NCBI GenBank assembly: GCA_038049695.1
Contig: CP142451.1
Span: 30,302,001-30,366,000, forward strand
Direction: 5' to 3'
From: Cinnamomum chago
Taxonomy: Eukaryota > Streptophyta > Magnoliopsida > Laurales > Lauraceae
DNA: 64,000 nucleotides
Shown: piece after piece, positions 23,183-34,830 of the stretch
How the letters are laid out: every line of letters starts with the position of its first letter
Numbering within the stretch: the stretch's first letter is position 1
Notes under the pieces: model-generated
Databases searched by the model: none
Seen by the model: the letters and a program-made list of their open reading frames with translations, nothing else
Told to the model about the DNA's origin: nothing
Program-made: the position numbers and the translations under genes

Positions 23183-23803
23183 TAGGGATGTAAATGGGTC
23201 GGTTTTGGTCCGGGTCCATAGTGGAACTGGAACCATTTCTGAGAGGATGGAACCGGAACCATCTCGGAACTAACTCCCAACTCCTAGGTTTCGGAACCGG
23301 GTCTGGCAAGACTAGTGGGATCCGGTTCCAGAACTGGTTCCATATATGGAATGGGTCTAGGCCAGGTCTGGGTCCGGTCCTGGTGCTGGTTTTGGAACTG
23401 TTGATAATGATGCTTCATTCTTGTTGCAGAATGTTGAAATTTCCATTTAAGAAACAGAGAACTTTTATGCTTGCAAGATGGGAGTGAAAAAAAGACAGTC
23501 ACTGAGAACTGCATGTATTTTAATATTTTAGTGAATGCCTTAAATGTTGCTGAATAAGAAGGGTTTTCATAAATGGACTCAAGTAGAGCAAATAAAATAT
23601 ATATAAAAAAAAAAACTGTTCACACAAAAGCTCAAGTAGAGAGAAAAAAAACTCAATAAAAGATAAATAGGAGTCAAACCAAGCAAGCATAGAAATAAGT
23701 GGATGAAGTCTCCTTACATTGTCGAAAGATAAGCCAAAACCAGTGATTTCCATTCTCAAGACATCATTTGAAATCAACTAAAAAAAAGATGAGAAAAGGA
23801 CAC

Positions 23804-24490
23804 TGTCGGCACATAAAAAGTTAAATTTTGTAATTTTAGGCCATGAACAGGGTCTACAAAGCCAAATCAGGGGTCAAAATCCACTTTGACCATCAAATGA
23901 TCAAGCCTAGAAATCAAAAGCACAAGGAAGTCATTTAAATGATGTTGAGACATTTCCAAGCTCAAGGAACAAAAATCAAGTGAATCAGATGCCATTGGAG
24001 GCCAAAATAGTGTAAACAGTGCACATTTGGTGGTTCCGATTTCATGATAATAAAGCCATCCAAGACCTCCAAATTCATTTCAGAGTCATCAAGAAACATG
24101 TGAAGAACATTCCTACAAAATCTCAGTGCAAATGAAGCTCAAAATGCAGGAGAAACATCCAAAGGGGAGGTCGCAGGTCTAAATGACCCACAACGCCCCT
24201 GGCAGAACAGAGGAGTCCCATGGCCCGCCTGCCAGAATTGAGGGGTTTCACGACCCCCCCTGGCAGTGAATCCAAATTTTGTGACCCCTTGGGTATTTTG
24301 CGACCTGTGGTCATTTTCTCGCTTCAAATGCGTCCCATAAGTTGTCAAGTCATCATAAAATGTGTCCGAGGTTTTGAGTGACACGTGGCACTCGAATTTG
24401 GCCCAATCAAATCCATGGGAATACCAAAAATGCACAACATGTGTCATAAATAAAAAGACTATGAACTAAATCAATATACTTCTTTGCTAA
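23804..24490. other. LTR-like non-coding DNA in element K, part 1
   Basis: From a TGTCGGCACATAAAAAG start, without long ORF, it contains several CGACCCCCCTGGCAG-type words that recur after the LINE insertion (25400-25500). It may be part of a Gypsy-type solo LTR. No TSD was found, so the call is weak. Confidence 0.3.
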
Positions 24491-24499
24491 ACCTATAAG

Positions 24500-25311
24500 T
24501 GGGGTCCAAATTCAGGATGGGGTGGACAAAAGAAGATGGAATGCTTCCAAGGCTGGCTCCTTCTCTGTCACCTCTTTCTTTGAGGTCATTAATAAAATGG
24601 ATGGGCTCGGGAACTCAATGACAAACATTTGGAAGCTTAAGGCCCCACCATGAGTAGTTGTCTTTGGGTGGTTGGTGCTTCAAAAGAGAATCTGTACGAT
24701 GGATAATTTAAGGAGAAGAGGGCAGATGGTGGTCAATGGCTGTTCTATGTGCCTGTGTGAGGAGTAGTCAGTCAATCATCTTTTTGCTTAACTGTAGCAT
24801 TGCTAGCACGTTATGGTCTTCAGTGGCTGATTGGTTCGGATGTAGCTGGGTGTTCCTGGATTGCATTCTGGATCACTTCCTATCGTGGAAATGCCCAATA
24901 GGGTCGTCAAGAGAAAAGGAAATGTGGAGGTTGTCTTTCCTCGTGGTACTGGATCATTTGGAAGGAAAGAAATTCAAGATGTCTTGAGGGGGCTGCTGCG
25001 GAAGGTGGCATTTTGAAGGAAAGAATCAAATTCAACGTTGCCTCTTGGGTGTTGTCTTATAGCCTTTTCAAAGGGTATTCAATAGACCAAACTGTTAGAA
25101 ATTGGAGAGAAGTGGCTTGACTTTGATAGTGACGGTTGTTTTTCTCATTGTGGTCTTTGTAGTTGGTGTTTTTGTTCTGGTTTTGTTGTTTTTGGTTGGT
25201 GCCTTCTCTTCCTTGTGGTGTAGGTGGTTGGTATAATTCTCTTGTACTGTTTTTTCTCTTTTAATAAAAGTTACCATTCAAAAAATAAATAAATAAATAA
25301 AATAAAAAATT
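24500..25311 (+). pseudogene. LINE (L1-type) 3' fragment
   Basis: Frames on the + strand give RWNASKAGSFSVTSFF, IWKLKAPP, then the zinc-binding RT C-terminal block VNHLF..NCSIASTLWSSV..WFGCSWV and a 3' non-coding end finishing AATAAAAGTTACCATTC followed by an A-rich (AAAT)n tail at 25279-25311. This is the C-terminal part of the LINE ORF2, as in LINE H at 47600-48050. It is 5'-truncated, as most LINE copies are, and carries several frameshifts. The 5' border is approximate. Confidence 0.75.
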
Positions 25312-26470
25312 GATGTGGCGCCCATGTTGACCACTCCTCCACAACCCCCTGAAGACTTTCAGCCACTACTTCGTAGTTGGAGGTGGTTACACGACGATCC
25401 ACATCATGGGGTTGCCGGAAACGCTCCCATGACCCCCTAGGCAGAACAGTTAGTTCCCGCGATCCCCTAGACAGGCTCCGTGACCCCACCTTCCAGAACT
25501 GCCTATTTGATGGAGAAAATTGGGTAATCATGGGAGAACATGCTTCAGCCATTTCCAAGCCTTACAAGCCTATAAATAGGCCCTCTCAAGTCAGGAAAAG
25601 GGTACGAAGATTGGTCAAAAACTCTGATCGTTCAAGTGGAAAAAGAAAAAGGAGAAAAGCAAGAGGGAAGAGAAAGCTACCTGCCCTCCAAGGAGAAGAA
25701 GCTCTGCAGCTGCTACAACTTCGGAGCCTTGAACAACCTTAAGGTATGCAGAACCTTAGCCTCTCATGAAATTAATCTATTTCCTTTCCCTTTGATTTTT
25801 CATTTCTTTGTCTACAAGGGGACCACACAACTCCATATCAAAGTTCTATCATGCAAAGTTGTCTTCACCATGGCTAAAAATCATAAAAATGGCCTAAGTG
25901 ACATGATGAGGGGGTTGTGGTTGGGCCAAAACTCCAACTATCCACATGGATGCCATCTTTGAAGACTAAACCCAAAATTGACACAGAAATTTAAAAACAC
26001 AAGTAATTGGATTCCTTTGTACCCAATGGCTTTGAGGCCTCGGAAGCGCCAATTCAGCCGTTTCTTCCATTTTGTAGCTTTTCCATCTTGTATTGTAAAT
26101 TTCGAGCAAATGTGATCTTAGGCTCTTCAAGGATAGAGAGGGTGGTCATGTGTTCTATAAATGACCTATCACCTTTGAGTCCCACAATCACTTGTAAAAT
26201 TCAAATTTTGTACTTGAAAATTGAAATGCAAAGAAAAATACATTCTCATATTGTATTTCCCCTCTATCTTGGGTCAAGTACTTCCCTTTGTTTGTAAATG
26301 CTTTTCATTTTCTACGATGTCATTTCCGCATGTCATCAACTGAGAAAATGGAGAACAAACACGAATGCCAAAACATATTAAAAAAATATATAACTTCAAG
26401 CTTTCAGTGCCATCACACAGTCTATCATTTTCTCCCACAAAACGTAGGAAACCGCCACAAAAGACACGAA
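25312..26470 (+). other. LTR-like non-coding DNA in element K, part 2
   Basis: Contains CATGACCCCCTAGGCAGAAC and related words, a TATA-like CCTATAAATAGGCCC at 25569-25583, and a purine-rich stretch resembling a transcribed leader. It may continue the segment at 23804-24490, split by the LINE. Ownership is uncertain. Confidence 0.3.
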
Positions 26471-26475
26471 TCAAA

Positions 26476-26794
26476 TGTCATTCTCACAATTGCAGAATGC
26501 AAGAATAGAACGTGAGTTCTTGGAAACTGAATGTATTATTGTGTGTCCCCACCTTTGGAGATCTAGCCCCAATATATAGAGTATTACATGCCTCAATCAA
26601 GGCTTCTCAGTTAGGAAACTAGCCTAATTACATCAATTGTTATTCTAACTTTAGGAAACTAACTAATTTACAAGAGAAAATCTAATTAAGATAATATGTA
26701 CAGCTGTTACAAGTTGACCCAATCAGTATCCACGTGAGATATGATATTCTGGACAGGATATGTTCATGGGCCTTGGGCTTGGGCCTGTTTAACA
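26476..26794 (-). repeat. 3' LTR of Copia E1
   Basis: 319 bp, TGTTAAACAGGCCCAAGC to GAGAATGACA on the minus strand. A TATA-like CTCTATATATTGG lies in its second half. Confidence 0.95.
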
Positions 26795-26801
26795 CCCCCC
26801 C

Positions 26802-28896
26802 TCAAATTGATGCGGGAGAATCAACAAGCATTAATTTGCCAACCAAGAACTGATGGCGTGGATGCGGAAGACCTTTAGTAAGGATATCAGCAAGTTGAAG
26901 CTCAGTGGAGACATGCGGAAGGCTGATGACCTCACGCTTAAGCTCATCTCTGATGAAATGACAATCAACCTCGATGTGTTTAGTGCGTTCATGAAAAATT
27001 GGATTTTCAGTAATCCGAATTGCACTGGTATTATCAGCATAGAGGGGGGTAACGCCTTTTGCTGGAAACCCGATGTCAGAGAGTAGACCTCGGAGCCAAA
27101 GAATTTCGGAGCATGCAGCAGACATGGCGCGGTACTCAGCCTCGGTAGAGGATTTGGAAACTTTGTCTTGTTTCTTACATTTCCAGGAAATGAGGCTATC
27201 ACCCAAAAACATGCACCATCTTGTCGTTGATCTGCGAGTATCTGGGCAACCAGCCCAATCAGCATCTGAATAAGCTTTGAGAGATAGAGGATTGTTGGAT
27301 GGAAAATGCAACCCGCGAGTCGGTGTGCGAATAAGGTACCGAATGATGCGACGAACATCAGCCATATGAAGATGACGAGGAGCAGTCATGAACTGACTCA
27401 TTAGGTTGACCGCATAGGAGATATCAGGACGAGTGATCGTGAGGTAGATCAAGCTACCAACTAACTGGCGATATGTGGTAGGATCGGGAAGAAGATCACC
27501 CTCCTCTTTACTGAGTTTGACATTCAGTTCGACCGGCGTATCGACGGGGGTTGAAGCAGTAAGGCCAGCCAAGACAATAAGGTCAACCGTGTATTTATGC
27601 TGATTGAGAACTATACCTTTAGTTGATTGATGAACTTCAAGACCAAGGAAATAGTTTAAGGGGCCGAGATCCTTCATGTGAAATGTCTTATTAAGAAAAG
27701 CTTGGAGTTCCTGAATCATATGGGCATTGGGTCCAGTAATGACAATGTCATCAACGTAGACCAGTAGCACAGTAATCCTGGACGGAGCATGATGTAAGAA
27801 CATAGAAGGATCATACTGGCTGGGATGAAAATCCAAGCGGAGAAGAGCATCCTGAAATTTCTCAAACCATGCGCGGGGGGCTTGCTTCAGACCATAGAGA
27901 GAGCGACGGAGCTTAGCAACCATACCCTTCCCAGAAGCGGACCCCGGTGGGGTCAACCGTGTATTTATGCTGATTGAGAACTATACCTTTAGTTGATTGA
28001 TGAACTTCAAGACCAAGGAAATAGTTTAAGGGGCCGAGATCCTTCATGTGAAATGTCTTATTAAGAAAAGCTTGGAGTTCCTGAATCATATGGGCATTGG
28101 GTCCAGTAATGACAATGTCATCAACGTAGACCAGTAGCACAGTAATCCTGGACGGAGCATGATGTAAGAACATAGAAGGATCATACTGGCTGGGATGAAA
28201 ATCCAAGCGGAGAAGAGCATCCTGAAATTTCTCAAACCATGCGCGGGGGGCTTGCTTCAGACCATAGAGAGAGCGACGGAGCTTAGCAACCATACCCTTC
28301 CCAGAAGCGGACCCCGGTGGCAGACGCATGTATACATCTTCTTTGAGATCACCATGAAGAAACGCATTTTTGACATTCATTTGATATAGAGGCCAGGATT
28401 GAGATGCAACAACAGCAAGGATAATGCGTACGGTGGTCATCTTGGCGACAGGAGCAAAGGTTTCATCATAATCAATGCCATATTCCTGCCGATTTCCGAG
28501 AGCAACAAGGTGCGCCTTATATCGATCTAGAGTGCCATCTGATTTTAACTTGAGAGAAAAAATCCACTTGCAGCCGATAGGTTTGACACCCACAGGAGAG
28601 GGGACAACATCCCACGTATGATTTTTCTCTAAAGCAGCCAATTCATCATGCATAGCCTGGTTCCAACATTTGTCCTGCACAGCCTGAGAATAGGATTGGG
28701 GAATAGAAGAAGAGGACAAAGTGGCCATCAAGGAAGTATGGGAGAACCCATAGCGGTCGGGTGGTACCGAAATGCGAGTGGAGCGACGCAATGTAGGAAG
28801 TCCAGATGGACCAAATGCCTGAGGTGGACCGGATGCGGGAGGAAGATCTGGAGGGGAATCCCCAGGAGGCGCGTCTGTGGTCCGCCTGTGATACAC
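26802..28896 (-). pseudogene. Copia E1 RT - RNase H with 370-bp duplication
   Basis: The minus strand reads the integrase C-terminus/RT link, [36 protein letters not shown] and LLVYVDDIVITG. It then repeats 370 bp exactly (27951-28320 and 27581-27950), so the YVDD segment occurs twice. 370 is not a multiple of three, so the second copy is out of frame with the first. RNase H DADWAGCPDTRRSTTRW and the tail DILTKGLPHPRHQ follow. Without the duplication RT-RNase H would be open, so the duplication is probably the latest lesion. Confidence 0.92.
27581..28320. repeat. Perfect 370-bp tandem duplication in E1 RT
   Basis: 27581-27950 and 27951-28320 are identical at every base compared. The junction is ACCCCGGTGG/GGTCAACCGT, with GGT at the join. 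Either a very recent duplication or an assembly artefact. Confidence 0.95.
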
Positions 28897-29004
28897 AAAA
28901 TTAGGATTAAATCGAACAATAGATGTGTCATCAGAAAAACTAGGTAAGGAAACTAATGAGGAGTCATCCAGAGGATCAAGGTGTTTTTGAAAGAAATACT
29001 CGTT

Positions 29005-31267
29005 TTAAAAAAACACGACATTCCGAGAGGTACGGATGCGACGAATGTGTGGATCATAGCAAAGGAACCCTTTCTGGAAGGGTGCATATCCTAAAAAACC
29101 ACACTGAGCAGATTGAGCTCTAAGTTTGGTCCGTTCAGACGGAGGCAAATGCACAAAGCAAACAGAACCAAAAACATGAAGATCATCATAAGACGGAAAT
29201 GTCTTGTAGAGACGATAATATGGGCTTTCATTGGCAATCGAAGAGGATGGCATGCGGTTAATGAGATGAGCTGCAGTAGCCAAAGCCTCAAACCCAAAAC
29301 CGGGTAGGAACTGATGATTCAAGGAGAAGGGAACGAGTGACATCAAGGAGATGTCGATTTTTCCTTTCAGCGACTCCATTCTGCTGTGGAGTATAAGGAC
29401 AAGTTCTTTGAGAAATAATACCTTTGGTTTGCAAAAATTGTTGAAAATCAGAGGACATATATTCTCCACCTGAGTCAGATCGCAAGATTTTAATGCAGGT
29501 GGAAAATTGATTTTCAACATAAGCTAGAAACATTTTAAAAACATGAAAAACATCAGATTTGGAATGCAGAAAGTAAACCCATGTGAACCGACTGAAATCA
29601 TCAATAAATGTCACAAAGTATTTATAGCGAGCATGAGAGAGAGCTGGAGCAATTCCCCAGACATCGCTATGAACCAAATCAAAACTCTGAGTGCTGTGTG
29701 AAGTGGAAATAGGAAAAGGAAGGGTTTTGCTTTTTCCCAATTTGCAAGTAGCACAATCAAAAGGCACACAAGAAGATAAACCAACAGTTTTATTTATTAA
29801 ACCAGAATTGAACATCAGGGACAAAGTCTTTGAATTAGGGTGTCCAAGTCTTTTATGCCACAATTGGCAGTTATCTCTAATGGAAAAACAAAACACATCA
29901 TTGTCCAATTTATTCCTAAAGATTTTTGAAAAATCCAGCGGAAACAAGCGTCCACACTTAGGCCCCCTCGCGATCTCCTTCCCGGACATCTGGTCCTGCA
30001 CAACACAACCAGAAGAAGAAAAAGAGATATTACAATTATTTTTAACAAGCTGCCCGACTAACAAAAGGTTGGAAGTTAAATTTGGACAGAGATAAACATT
30101 TTTCAATGGAATGGGACCAGAGATGTCACCGACAGCAGTAATGGGAACATGGCCCCTGTTAGCAGTTTGGATTTGAAGAGGGCCATTGTAGCTTTGCACG
30201 TTGGAGAGCGGTGCACGGGAAGACGTCATATGATTAGACGCCCCAGAATCAAGAAACCAAGTAGAAGATGGAGGGGATATACCTGAGAGACCAAAAGCAG
30301 AGAGAGCATTGACAATCATCTGTTGAACCATTTCAGGAGTGAGAGATGATGAGGGACCATGTTGTGAGGGCGCAGATGTAGGAGCAGGCATAGCCGAAGA
30401 AGCAACATATGCATGCGGAGGCTGATACTGTGGAGTCTGAGGCTGTGGTGATGGACGTTGGGGTCGGCGGCGACATTCAGAGATGATATGTCCCGACTTT
30501 TTACAGTAACTGCAGACCTTCTGTTTGCATTGAGTTGCAATGTGCCCAAATTTTTGACAACTGTAACATTGCGTTTTGCTCAAGTCGCGCGGCGGAGGCT
30601 GAGAAGTTTTATTAGCTGAGAACGCACCTGAATAGGTCTCAGTCGTTTGTTGCGCTATATGAGCCGAGGTCACAATGCGCTGTTCTTCTCGTAAAAGTTC
30701 ATTGAAGCATACATCCAAGGAAGGTAATGGCGTCCGATTCATCAGGGCAGATCGGACACTTTCATATTCATTCCGCAGTTTCATCAAAAACTGATCCCTT
30801 TGACTAGAGGCCTGAAGATTGCGAATCATGATCAGAATGTCAGGAGCCACATCTGCGTACTTAATACTATCGTATTCCGACCATAGGGTTCGGAATCCTG
30901 AATAGTAGTCTTGGATTGACAATGTCCCTTGTGCATATTCAGCAATTGCACATTCCAGATGAAATTGACGTGCTGAGTTATCTTGATGGTACACTTACTT
31001 CAGATATCCCCACATGTCTTTAGCAGTGGGATAAGGTTTGAGGTTCATTATCAGATGTGGTTCGACGGAACCCAGTATCCATGTTTTTATTTTTGCATCT
31101 TTAGTAAGCCAGGCGGATATCTTCTTCTCATCTTCCTTGGGTTTAGGGTCAGATCCAGATATATAACCCCACAATTCCTTAGCCTCAAGGTAAATCTGGA
31201 ACTGAAACGACCAGGCGGGATAATTTTTTCCCGTGAATCGGATCAAGGTAACCTCAGATTTTTCCAT
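29005..31267 (-). pseudogene. Copia E1 gag - protease - integrase
   Basis: The gag start is ATG at 31267 (MEKSEVTLIRFTGKNYPAW). TAA at 30995-30997 replaces a Lys codon. From 30994 the frame runs through zinc knuckles CYSCQKFGHIATQC and CSYCKKSGHIISEC, protease TWFLDSGASNHMTS, GAG-pre-integrase LWHKRLGHPNSKT and integrase TFIDDFSRFTWVY, DSGGEYMS and TPQQNGVAERKN. A frameshift lies near 29300. The part ending NVVFF stops at TAA 29005-29007, exactly where E2 also has TAA and where B and D have GAA (Glu). Confidence 0.92.
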
Positions 31268-31880
31268 CTTCAATCTTGATTGCAAAGAAATTCCAACAAC
31301 AGTGAAGAGATGAAATCTAAATGCTGATAACAAACTGTGCTGTGTATATATACTAAGATCCGATCAATCAGGGAGGAGAAAAATCCACACAGAACCTAAA
31401 AAGGGCAAAAAAACACTCCAGGTGACCTGAGTTTTTCTTGCTGATCTGCTATGTGGGCCCCACTGATAGATCTGGTCAATGATCAGATCATTGATCTGAA
31501 GAATTGCAGTAATTTGCTTTCTACTGGAAAAAGAATGATCCAATTCCACCACAGATCCAAGATTTTGGACGGTCCAGATGAAAACAGTATTAAAAAACTG
31601 GACAATGTCGAGAATGTGTAAATCACCAACCTGGGAGTGCTGAAAAATTGTGAAAAAATCTCCAATATTCTTAGAAAATCCAGACGACCATGTTTGGAGA
31701 GATCTCTGATGATGGTTTGATGATTAGAGGTGGGCCACCATGAAGATGAGACTGTTGCAGCGTCTGGACTCCTTGAAACAGATCCTTGATCTGTTGATCT
31801 TCACAAGAGAGATTGATTTCTCTCTATCCTTAATGCCTAAATGCTATGTAAGATCAAAGAACAATATTTTCTTAACCTTG
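31268..31880 (-). other. Copia E1 5' leader
   Basis: About 610 bp with TGATCATTGACC, GTGGGGCCCACAT (palindromic), GGACCGTCCAAAAT, CTGAAAAAATC and GTGGCCCACC words shared with other Copia leaders here. Confidence 0.75.
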
Positions 31881-31892
31881 GCTCTGATACCA

Positions 31893-32211
31893 TGTCATTC
31901 TCATAATTGTAGAATGTAAGAATAGAACGTGAGTTCTTGGAAACTGAATGAATTATTGTGTGTCCCCACCTTTGGAGATATAGCCCCAATATATAGAGTA
32001 TTACATGCCTCAATCAAGGCTTCTCAGTTAGGAAACTAGCCTAATTACATCAATCGTTATTCTAACTTTAGGAAACTAACTAATTTACAAGAGAAAATCT
32101 AATTAAGATAATATGTACAGCTGTTACAAGTTGACCCAATCAATATCCACGTGAGATATGATATTCTGGACAGGATATGTTCATGGGCCTTGGGCTTGGG
32201 CCTGTTTAACA
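31893..32211 (-). repeat. 5' LTR of Copia E1
   Basis: 319 bp. Differences from the 3' LTR are mostly C/T changes. Confidence 0.95.
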
Positions 32212-32216
32212 TCAAA

Positions 32217-32520
32217 TACTCCCACAAACAACTTTTGTGATGTGTCCTACTACTAGACTGGCAAAATTAGTAGTTTGACAGAACCATAACGACCATCAAC
32301 GTGTTCCCCACCTCAACATACAAATGGTTCAATTTCTTCAAACTCGATCAAAAGAAAATGTAGCTTAAACCCAAGAAAAGCTAAGAGAGACAAAGATGGG
32401 GAGAGGTAGATAGAGGGGGAGATGCCGAGCAGGAAGCGAATGAGGTTTAAAAAAAATTCACTCTGGTTTTGGGGGAAACCTTTGTGCGAATGATTCACGT
32501 TTTGGAGGGGTTCTTGAAAA
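32217..32520. other. Right interior of element K, no gene
   Basis: The continuation of K beyond Copia E1. A short minus-strand frame at 32313-32498 has no recognisable similarity. Confidence 0.45.
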
Positions 32521-32917
32521 TTCTAAAGCTTTTATATTAGGAAATGTCCCAGGTCCCGGGTCCACAGGTCTGAACCAAGTTGATCCGGAAACGGACCCAT
32601 TTAGGTCTCGAAACAATACCCGTTTACTTATTGGGACCTATTTAACGACCCGAACCTGGTTTTCCAAATGTTGGACCCTCTAGGTAGTCGGAGAATCGTG
32701 GACCCATTTACATCCCTAGGGATGAGTGTGAGGGGGTTGGGTTTTTCATGGGGTGCCCCACGTGGCGGTAAAATGGTTTCCTCTAATGTAAATCCATGAG
32801 AGGTACCCCTTAGCAGAATATATATTTGTGTGAGAGCTCCTCTCACCATCTTATGGTGAGGGGAAACATAGTATCCATTCTAACCATTCACACACACTGG
32901 ATTGCCCCGATAGTCAT

Positions 32918-34462
32918 TTTTTGCTTAAAGGCAATTGTATTGAAAAGAAGGGGGGAGAACAAGGACTTAGAAAAGTCCCCCAAAAGATAGACAACAGGAG
33001 GAAGCTAAACAAACAAAAAGAATACAAAAAGACCTCAATGAGAGGATCAAAAACCTATTGGTAACTGATGGTTAGCGGAGCTTGAACTCCCAAAAAATTG
33101 AGAATATGATGAAATTGTTCACCTCTAAATGTCCTTGTGATATTACATAAAGAGAAGAGAAGCAAAGCAATGAGCCATTTCTTGATTCTAGTTATTGAGG
33201 GCTGGATAGAGTTGAAAGTGTACTCATTTCGAGCCTTCCAGAGAAAATACATTGTTGACATGGAGATTGAAGCAAACTTGCTTGGCTATGTTGTCACATT
33301 TGCTTGAAATGACATTCTAGAGAGAATTTTGGGACAAGAGGAAACTGAGTTCCAGCTATTTGAAGGATCCAACTCCAGATATCCTTGGCAAAAGAACCCA
33401 TGAAGAAAAGATGCTTGGCGGATTCCTCTACCTTGTGACACAAGCAGCATTTTGAGGCAAGTGAAAACCCCACAGATTGGGCCCGAGCATGAGTAGTGGT
33501 TTTTTAATGCATCAAGCGCCAACCGAAACAAGATATCCTTGGGAGCATGAATTTGTTCCAAATCAGCGGGGCCCAATTGACGGTAGAGGGTCCTGTTCTT
33601 GGAAATTGCCATGCCATTTTGTTAGTTAGATTGCCATCTGAGGAGTCTTTCCAAAGCAGAGTGCCGTCTGAATTTGTCTCTGGAAGGAGGGATTGAGAAG
33701 CCTGGGAGATGATGTCTAAAATGGCTTGGGGAAGATTGCTTGGGATGTTCGAGCATTGAAGAAAGACTGACATCAAGTGGGAAATGATAGTGAGAGAATT
33801 TGTTTGCAATGATGATGTTTTCCCACCATTCATCATGCCATATGTTAATCAGGTTCCATTTCCAAGTTGCCATCTACTCCCAATTTTAATGAAAGGGGAC
33901 AACCGCCTTATCTTTTTCCAAATACAGGAGCCAGCAATGGGATTTTGGCAGCTCCAAATTGAATTTGATTTGAAATATCTGCGTCTGAACCAGAAAGCCC
34001 AAAGGGAGGATGATGTTGTAGATTGCCATCTGAGTTTTAGAAAACTTGCTTCATTCATTTCAACAACTTTCTTGACCCCAAGACCTCTAACATACTAGGG
34101 CCCATCTAACATAATTTTTCCTCTTTGGAGACTCATCACCTAACCAAAGGAAGTTTCTCATCAACTTCTCAATTTGAGCACAGATAGAGCTTGTGAGAGG
34201 CAGCACCATTGCTGTGCGAGTTGATAGGCTACCAAAACATGGTTGACGAGAACAAGGCGACCTACAAAAGAGGGGGCTTTGGCTTTCCATCCAGTTGGCT
34301 TTGCATGAAACTTGTCTAGGAGAGCTACAAAGTGGCGATTTTTTGGGCTACCAAAGAAAAGGGGCACGCCCAAGTGAGTTGTTTGGTTTCCAGCAACTGG
34401 AATATTTAGCACTGAGGTTATCATCCCCCTTTTCCTGTGGTTACATTTCCCTATATGCATCT
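32918..34462 (-). pseudogene. LINE G RT C-terminal half and zinc-binding tail
   Basis: Frames on the minus strand, broken by several frameshifts and stops, read THLGVPLFFGSPKN, FVGRLVLVNHVL.AYQL, then the LINE C-terminal region with TKNMAWQFPRT, VNWAPLIWNKFMLPRISCFGWRL and YFLWKARNEYTFNS. These are the thumb and post-RT zinc-binding segments of plant L1-type ORF2. The protein would nick and prime on target DNA together with its endonuclease, which is missing here. The AAGCAAAAAA end is the 3' tail of the transcript. Confidence 0.8.
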
Positions 34463-34557
34463 TGTAAGAAGATTCAGAACTAACTAGAAGCATACAAGAC
34501 TGAGAAGTATTGCAAGAGAATTTTTTGTATGTTTGTATTGACGATGGATCCTTATAT
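34463..34557 (-). repeat. Copia A 3' LTR, distal part
   Basis: The end of the A LTR up to the Copia B target tatat. It matches 61497-61612 of the 5' LTR, which has an extra AAGCTAACCAGAAGCATAC unit. Confidence 0.92.
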
Positions 34558-34818
34558 TGTCAATCCAAGCCCAATCTGGGGAGGCCCATTTAGGCCCAAT
34601 CATTGTATTGTAGAATTAGTCGAAGGATAAGATAATACTTGGTTAGCTACAGTGTAGGATCTGAGAGGGCATTCAGCCCCCATATATGTAACAGTTAGCT
34701 ACAGTGTAGGATCTGAGAGGTCATTCAGCCCCTATATATGTAACACACAGTCGTCCCTAAAAGGGGTACTGAATTTCACCATTTTCGTGTATTGTGCTTC
34801 AAATATACTACACTGACA
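34558..34818 (+). repeat. 5' LTR of Copia B
   Basis: 261 bp, TGTCAATCCAAGCCCAATC to TACTACACTGACA. It contains two tandem 52-bp units (34642-34693 and 34694-34745), each with a TATATATG box. Four substitutions and a 4-bp indel separate it from the 3' LTR. Confidence 0.95.
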
Positions 34819-34830
34819 TGGTATCAGAGA

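Larger units (their letters stand above)
26476..32211 (-). mobile_element. Copia LTR retrotransposon E1, complete
   Basis: TSD tcaaa (26471-26475 and 32212-32216). LTRs are 319 bp each (26476-26794, 31893-32211) with about seven mismatches. Primer-binding site 31881-31892 is perfect (complement TGGTATCAGAGC). Purine tract 26795-26803. It is 5736 bp, including a 370-bp tandem duplication in RT. Proteins match E2 at 53775-59186. Confidence 0.95.
23183..32718. mobile_element. Ac-like hAT element K, nonautonomous, carrying Copia E1
   Basis: Both ends read TAGGGATGTAAATGGGTC as an 18-bp perfect inverted repeat (23183-23200 and 32701-32718), the typical Ac-type hAT end. The 8-bp flanks ggggttag (23175-23182) and gggatgag (32719-32726) match at 6 of 8 bases, an eroded TSD. 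GGAACCGG/GGTCCGGG words crowd the left 200 bp, and GGGACC/GACCCG words crowd the right. Without Copia E1 it is about 3.8 kb. No transposase was found, only a LINE scrap and LTR-like DNA. Confidence 0.7.

Noticed and set aside
23430-23490. TTGTTGCAG followed by a short frame, tested as an exon
   Set aside because: No hexosaminidase or other recognised similarity, and it lies inside the hAT element K.
25377-25962. Two overlapping + frames of 108-121 codons near a TATA-like box
   Set aside because: Lys/Arg-rich translation of purine-rich DNA, no domain; more likely an LTR-like leader.
29691-30095. 134-codon + frame opposite Copia E1
   Set aside because: Antisense shadow of the pre-integrase region, also seen opposite E2 in a broken form; no independent evidence.
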